Shown piece after piece: positions 5,597-9,016 of a DNA stretch of 9,016 nucleotides; position 1 is the stretch's first letter, and each line of letters begins with the position of its first letter. The stretch spans positions 1-9,016 of the forward strand of contig DIVN01000008.1 in assembly GCA_002435875.1 (NCBI GenBank). The letters are read 5' to 3'. The position numbers and the translations under genes were made by a program. The notes beneath the pieces are model-generated. The model did no database searches. It was given only the letters and a program-made list of their open reading frames with translations, and was not told where the DNA came from. Source of the DNA: Anaerolineales bacterium UBA6131. Lineage in GTDB: Bacteria > Chloroflexota > Anaerolineae > UBA2200.

Positions 5597-6694
5597 GTGA
5601 TTCCTTTCGGCGATCTAAGGCTTCAGTACCAGGCACTCAAAGTTGAGTTGGACCAGGCTGTGCAATCCGTCCTGAACGGGGGTTGGTTCATTCTTGGTCA
5701 GCAGCTATCCGCTTTTGAGCAGGAATTGGCCGCCTATTGTGGCGCCGCCTATGCCGTGGGTGTCGGCAATGGCACCGATGCGCTGCAACTCGCTTTGATG
5801 GCCCACGATGTAGGCCCGGGGGATGAAGTCATTACTTCACCCCTGAGTGCCACCTTCACGGCGCTCGCAATCTCCGCTACGGGAGCTACCCCTCGATTCG
5901 TTGACATCAGCCCCACTTCATATAACATGGATCCCAGCCGACTAGAGGCTGTTATTGGCCCACGCACCAAGGCGATCATGCCCGTCCACCTCTATGGTCA
6001 GTCCGCCGAAATGGAGCCCATTCTGGCCATCGCGCGTCGCCACAACCTCCCTGTGATTGAAGACGCTGCCCAGGCACACGGAGCCGAGTACCAGGGACGA
6101 AAGGCCGGCACACTTGGCAATGCTGGCTGTTTCAGCTTCTACCCCAGCAAGAACCTCGGCGCTTATGGTGATGGTGGGGCTGTCGTCACCGACGATTCCG
6201 ACATTGCGGACAGAATCCGTATGTTGCGCAATGGTGGTCAGAAGGCGCGATACGATCACCAGCTGCTGGGCATAAACAGTCGCCTCGATGAGCTGCAGGC
6301 CGCAATTCTGCGCGTCAAACTCAGTTACCTGGATCGATGGAACGAGCGGCGGCGTCACATTGCGTCCCTCTACACCGCCCTGCTTGGGGACGGTGAGGCC
6401 TATCCGCCAGTCGAGTCGCCGCGATCCAGACACGTATACCACCTGTATGTCGTTCGCTGCGAGCAGCGCGACGCGCTGCAGCAGCACCTGAGCGATCTTG
6501 GCATAGGCACTGCAGTACACTATCCCCTACCAATCCACCTGCAGGCTGCATATCACCACCTTGGACTGCAGCCAGGCAGCTTCCCAGAAGCTGAACTGGC
6601 CGCCCAGCAAGTGCTTTCCCTCCCCATCTATCCGGAGCTGACGGATACCAAGGTTCGGCAAGTTGCATCTCAGGTCAGAGATTGGCATCACTAG
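5597..6694 (+). CDS. DegT/DnrJ/EryC1/StrS family PLP-dependent sugar aminotransferase
   Basis: The protein has 365 aa from GTG, the usual family length, starting with the typical IPFGDLRLQYQ. Fold-type-I features appear in order: GVGNGTDALQLAL (55-67) binding the cofactor phosphate, VHLYGQ (130-135), EDAAQAHGA (155-163) with Asp156 for the pyridine nitrogen, and FYPSKNLGAYGDGG (181-194) with Lys185 as the Schiff-base lysine. NSRLDELQAAILRVKL (227-242) and HYPLPIHLQ (308-316) follow. Such enzymes move an amino group, usually from glutamate, onto a keto-sugar bound to a nucleotide; the pattern resembles dTDP-3- or 4-amino-dideoxyhexose transaminases. The substrate cannot be fixed from sequence. 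The stop codon overlaps the Shine-Dalgarno of the GT2 gene, 8 nt before its ATG, so the two are probably co-translated. No other nucleotide-sugar gene is present here, so the keto-sugar must come from elsewhere. Confidence 0.95.
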   Translation: MIPFGDLRLQYQALKVELDQAVQSVLNGGWFILGQQLSAFEQELAAYCGAAYAVGVGNGTDALQLALMAHDVGPGDEVITSPLSATFTALAISATGATPRFVDISPTSYNMDPSRLEAVIGPRTKAIMPVHLYGQSAEMEPILAIARRHNLPVIEDAAQAHGAEYQGRKAGTLGNAGCFSFYPSKNLGAYGDGGAVVTDDSDIADRIRMLRNGGQKARYDHQLLGINSRLDELQAAILRVKLSYLDRWNERRRHIASLYTALLGDGEAYPPVESPRSRHVYHLYVVRCEQRDALQQHLSDLGIGTAVHYPLPIHLQAAYHHLGLQPGSFPEAELAAQQVLSLPIYPELTDTKVRQVASQVRDWHH

Positions 6695-6702
6695 GAGAAC
6701 GC

Positions 6703-7407
6703 ATGACCTCGAGCATTTCTGTCTTTTTTCCTGCCTACAATGACGGCGGCACTATCGCCAGCATGGTTGTGTCCGCCCTGCTTACCCTGCGCGAGTTGAC
6801 CGATGACTATGAGGTCATTGTGGTGAACGACGGTAGCTCTGACTACACCGCGGCAGTCTTGGACGAATTGGCACGGGTTTACGCCCGTGTTCGCATCGTA
6901 CACCATCAGATGAACAAGGGTTACGGCGGAGCACTGCGGACGGGATTCAGCACGGCGACAAAGGAATTGGTCTTTTACACTGACGGGGACGCCCAGTATG
7001 ATGTTCGGGAACTCAAGGTTCTGTATCCCTTGCTGACTGACGGCGTTGACATGGTCAACGGCTTCAAGATCAGCCGATCCGATCCTTGGTACCGTACGGT
7101 CATCGGGAGGATCTACCACTGGACGGTCAAAATCGCTTTTGGCCTCCAATTGCGAGATGTCGACTGCGACTTTCGCCTGATGCGGCGTGCCATTTTCGAG
7201 CGTGTGTACCTAGAATCTAACAGTGGTGTAATCTGCGTGGAGATGATGAAAAAGATCCAGGATGCGGGGTTCAAGATTGCAGAGGCACCCGTCCACCATT
7301 TCCACCGCGCGTACGGCCGTTCTCAGTTCTTCAACGTGCGCCGCATCTGGCACGTCGGTCGCGATCTACTCAAGCTGTGGATACAGCTTGTCCTGCACAA
7401 ATCCTAG
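6703..7407 (+). CDS. Glycosyltransferase family 2, polyprenol-phosphate sugar transferase type (DPM1-like)
   Basis: The protein has 234 aa. The ATG at 6703 is chosen because AGGAG (6693-6697) lies 5 nt upstream and because SISVFFPAYNDGGTIA is the normal GT-A opening. It has VNDGSSD (41-47), NKGYGGALRTG (71-81), the metal/nucleotide motif TDGDAQYD (93-100, DxD-like) and VDCDFRLMRR (153-162). The late HRAYGRSQFF (201-210) is common in dolichol/undecaprenyl-phosphate sugar synthases. There is no C-terminal TM pair as in GtrB, so it should be a soluble or peripheral enzyme on the cytoplasmic face, moving a sugar from a nucleotide donor to a polyprenyl phosphate. The donor sugar is unknown. It lies directly after the aminotransferase, which could supply an amino-sugar donor; that link is an inference. 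The gap to the next gene is 40 nt. Confidence 0.94.
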   Translation: MTSSISVFFPAYNDGGTIASMVVSALLTLRELTDDYEVIVVNDGSSDYTAAVLDELARVYARVRIVHHQMNKGYGGALRTGFSTATKELVFYTDGDAQYDVRELKVLYPLLTDGVDMVNGFKISRSDPWYRTVIGRIYHWTVKIAFGLQLRDVDCDFRLMRRAIFERVYLESNSGVICVEMMKKIQDAGFKIAEAPVHHFHRAYGRSQFFNVRRIWHVGRDLLKLWIQLVLHKS

Positions 7408-7447
7408 CACAGCAAGTCTTCGCACATCTCCAGGCGGAAGGTGAGCA

Positions 7448-8581
7448 ATGAAGGTCTTTCAGTGGACCTCGGCCCGGCGTATGCGGGTACTGCTAACGTC
7501 GGTCCTGTTCCTCCTGATCGTCATGTTGTTCTTGAGGGCCAGGGCCGCTTTGTTACCTTTCGCTTTGGGCAGCATGCTTTCCTACATCATGCTACCCATG
7601 GTGAACTGGCTGGACGCCCGCATGCGCGCAGCCTTTCACGGACGCCGCATCACCCGCAGTCTGGCAGTACTGATCGTATATGGCCTCGTAATCATTTTGA
7701 CCATCGCAGCGTTCGCCCTGATTATCCCGTTGATCGTTACCGAGTTCAGTTTCTTGCAGCGTCGCCTGCCAACTCTTGCCAGGACGGTGTACAACGAGGC
7801 TCCCGCCGTCGTTCAGGAATGGCTCGCGCGTTATGACAGCGCAGTTCCTCAGGAGATCCGCCAGGCCCTCGAGCGCAGCGTGCAGGATGCCGTGCAGACT
7901 GTCATCTCTGCCCTGCAAGCCGGGCTGCTCAAGACTGCCAGCGTCTTGTTCAGTACCATCAGCTTTGTTCTCGGCCTTGTCATCGTTCCCCTCTGGATGT
8001 TCTACTTCATGCGCGATCAGCCCGAGTGGCAGGCCCACTTTTACCGCGCAATCCCACCCAACTACCGAGAGGATGTGCGGCACCTCTTATCTCTAGTCGA
8101 CTCCGTCCTCGCCAGCTACTTGCGCGGCCAGCTCATGCTTAATTTGTCCGTCGGCATCATGACCACGGTAGCTCTCGAGATCCTGGGCATCGACTTTGCC
8201 CTGCTGTTGGGCACCCTCAGCGGGCTGTTCGAGACAATTCCGGTCTTGGGCCCCTTCCTCGCTGCCGTGCCCATTATCCTGGTAGCCTTGGCGTCCGCGC
8301 CCGATCGGCTCCTTGCGGTCATCGTCGTTGTCGTTGCCATACAGCAGATTGAGAATGCCCTCCTGGTGCCCCAGATTACCCGGGGCACCGTCAAGCTCCA
8401 TCCCGCCCTGGCCATGATCGTCCTGGTGGTCGGCAGCGCTGTAGCTGGCGTGCTGGGGGTCATCCTCAGCATACCTATTACCGCGATTGTTCGGGACTTT
8501 GCCCGCTACCTGTACCTACGCCTCGCAGATACGCCAATGGGGCCACAGGAAGCCTTCAGGAGCGTGCGCAACCGACGCTGA
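7448..8581 (+). CDS. AI-2E family (PerM/YdiK/TqsA-type) membrane transporter
   Basis: The protein has 377 aa, usual for the family. ATG at 7448 has GGAAGG (7436-7441) 6 nt upstream. Hydrophobic segments lie at about 13-29, 33-55, 72-96, 165-187, 228-246, 249-285, 287-300 and 318-347. A soluble, partly helical stretch sits between residues 100 and 160, as in the family. Characteristic pieces are YLRGQL (224-229), FETIPVLGPFLAAVP (261-275) and QQIENALLVPQITRGTVKLHPALAM (split around 299-323). Described members export autoinducer-2 (TqsA) or act as sodium/proton antiporters; most have unknown substrates, so the name should not be read as quorum sensing. It follows the GT2 gene in the same orientation with no visible promoter of its own and is probably the last gene of that operon. 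Confidence 0.93.
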   Translation: MKVFQWTSARRMRVLLTSVLFLLIVMLFLRARAALLPFALGSMLSYIMLPMVNWLDARMRAAFHGRRITRSLAVLIVYGLVIILTIAAFALIIPLIVTEFSFLQRRLPTLARTVYNEAPAVVQEWLARYDSAVPQEIRQALERSVQDAVQTVISALQAGLLKTASVLFSTISFVLGLVIVPLWMFYFMRDQPEWQAHFYRAIPPNYREDVRHLLSLVDSVLASYLRGQLMLNLSVGIMTTVALEILGIDFALLLGTLSGLFETIPVLGPFLAAVPIILVALASAPDRLLAVIVVVVAIQQIENALLVPQITRGTVKLHPALAMIVLVVGSAVAGVLGVILSIPITAIVRDFARYLYLRLADTPMGPQEAFRSVRNRR

Positions 8582-8655
8582 TCTGCTGACCCGACAACAT
8601 CGCGCCGGACAGCCTCGACCGGCAGTTCCGTCTGCCCTGCCCTTGCCCTCCGGGC

Positions 8656-8684
8656 TTCGAAATTCGCCACGAATCAAGTATACT
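8656..8684 (+). promoter_or_regulatory. lepA promoter, predicted to yield a leaderless mRNA
   Basis: The -10 box TATACT (8679-8684) is one mismatch from consensus. A weak -35 candidate, TTCGAA (8656-8661), lies 17 bp upstream. Six bases separate the -10 box from the ATG at 8691, so +1 would coincide with the A of the start codon; no Shine-Dalgarno is present. The spacer holds a short inverted repeat, ATTCG-cca-CGAAT (8662-8674), which might be an operator but is short enough to be chance. Confidence 0.65.
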
Positions 8685-8690
8685 CACCCT

Positions 8691-9016
8691 ATGAGTCAGC
8701 CAACGTCCAGCACCAACCAGATCATCGAGCAGAAGCAAATCCGCAACTTTTGCATTATTGCGCACATTGACCATGGCAAGAGCACTCTGAGCGATCGCTT
8801 GCTAGAGCTCACGGATACCATCAGCCCTCGCGAGATGTCCGACCAGGTTCTCGACCAGATGGATCTAGAGCGCGAAAAGGGCATCACCATCAAGGCTAAA
8901 GCCGTTCGCATGACCTACCAGGCCCAAGATGGCGAGAGCTACGAACTGAACCTGCTGGACACACCTGGCCACGTCGATTTCCACTACGAAGTCTCTCGCG
9001 CGCTCGCTGCTTGCGA
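8691..9016 (+). CDS. lepA: Elongation factor 4 (LepA), 5' part cut by the window end
   Basis: The frame is open from ATG at 8691 to the window edge, giving 108 complete codons plus two bases. The protein begins MSQPTSSTNQ and then shows the LepA GTPase start: IRNFCIIAHIDHGKST (17-32, P-loop), MDLEREKGITIKAKAVRM (57-74, switch I region) and LLDTPGHVDFHYEVSRALAAC (split around 88-108, G3). This separates it from EF-G and TypA. A full LepA is about 600 aa, so most of the gene lies outside. LepA is a ribosome-binding translational GTPase linked to 30S assembly and initiation or back-translocation. The spacing from the -10 box and lack of a Shine-Dalgarno suggest a leaderless transcript. The 109-bp gap after the transporter gene holds this promoter. 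Confidence 0.96.
   Translation, partial: MSQPTSSTNQIIEQKQIRNFCIIAHIDHGKSTLSDRLLELTDTISPREMSDQVLDQMDLEREKGITIKAKAVRMTYQAQDGESYELNLLDTPGHVDFHYEVSRALAAC

Noticed and set aside
7448..8581. Reading the AI-2E family gene as evidence for quorum sensing
   Set aside because: The family name comes from one studied member, most members have other or unknown substrates, and no luxS, receptor or related gene is present.
8604..8623. GCCGG / CCGGC inverted repeat after the transporter gene
   Set aside because: The stem is 5 bp with a 10-nt loop and no T-run follows, so a terminator call is not supported.

Overview
The window looks like a stretch of bacterial chromosome with moderately high GC, most likely from the Chloroflexota (Anaerolineae-like). 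This placement is an inference. It rests on a zinc-ribbon membrane protein with a long Thr/Pro/Ala surface linker, a decaprenyl-phosphate-phosphoribosyltransferase-type UbiA protein, a C45-like protein, and a mix of leadered and apparently leaderless genes with many GTG/TTG starts. No mobile element, CRISPR array, tRNA or rRNA is visible. The gene families are ordinary; the most unusual content is in the control regions.

Layout. (1) 65-882, plus: a clear sigma70-type promoter and a zinc-ribbon/TM/linker/carboxypeptidase-regulatory-like surface protein. It converges on the next operon across a 126-bp gap (883-1008) in which I see no convincing terminator. (2) 4568 down to 1009, minus: a compact three-gene operon, UbiA-family prenyltransferase > der > C45/Ntn-hydrolase-like membrane protein, with gaps of 24 nt and then a 1-nt overlap. 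(3) 4569-4663: a divergent control region built on a perfect 19-bp palindrome that contains both -35 boxes back to back. One promoter drives the UbiA operon through an SD-bearing leader. The other fires into tlyA, apparently as a leaderless mRNA. (4) 4664-5458, plus: tlyA. (5) 5536-8581, plus: a second promoter followed by a DegT/DnrJ-type sugar aminotransferase, a GT2 polyprenol-phosphate-type glycosyltransferase and an AI-2E/PerM family membrane protein, close enough to form one operon. (6) 8656-9016, plus: a promoter and the first 108 codons of lepA, cut by the window edge and again apparently leaderless.

Two functional themes alternate. Der (50S assembly GTPase), TlyA (rRNA 2'-O-methyltransferase) and LepA/EF4 serve the ribosome. 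The UbiA-type phosphoribosyl/prenyl transferase, the aminotransferase, the GT2 enzyme and the permease fit supply of lipid-linked sugars for the envelope. The palindromic divergent promoter physically links the two themes: it feeds ubiA-like/der/C45 on one side and tlyA on the other, and the two polymerases could hardly bind at the same time. The C45-like protein has lost the expected catalytic cysteine and may be a non-enzymatic or divergent family member.
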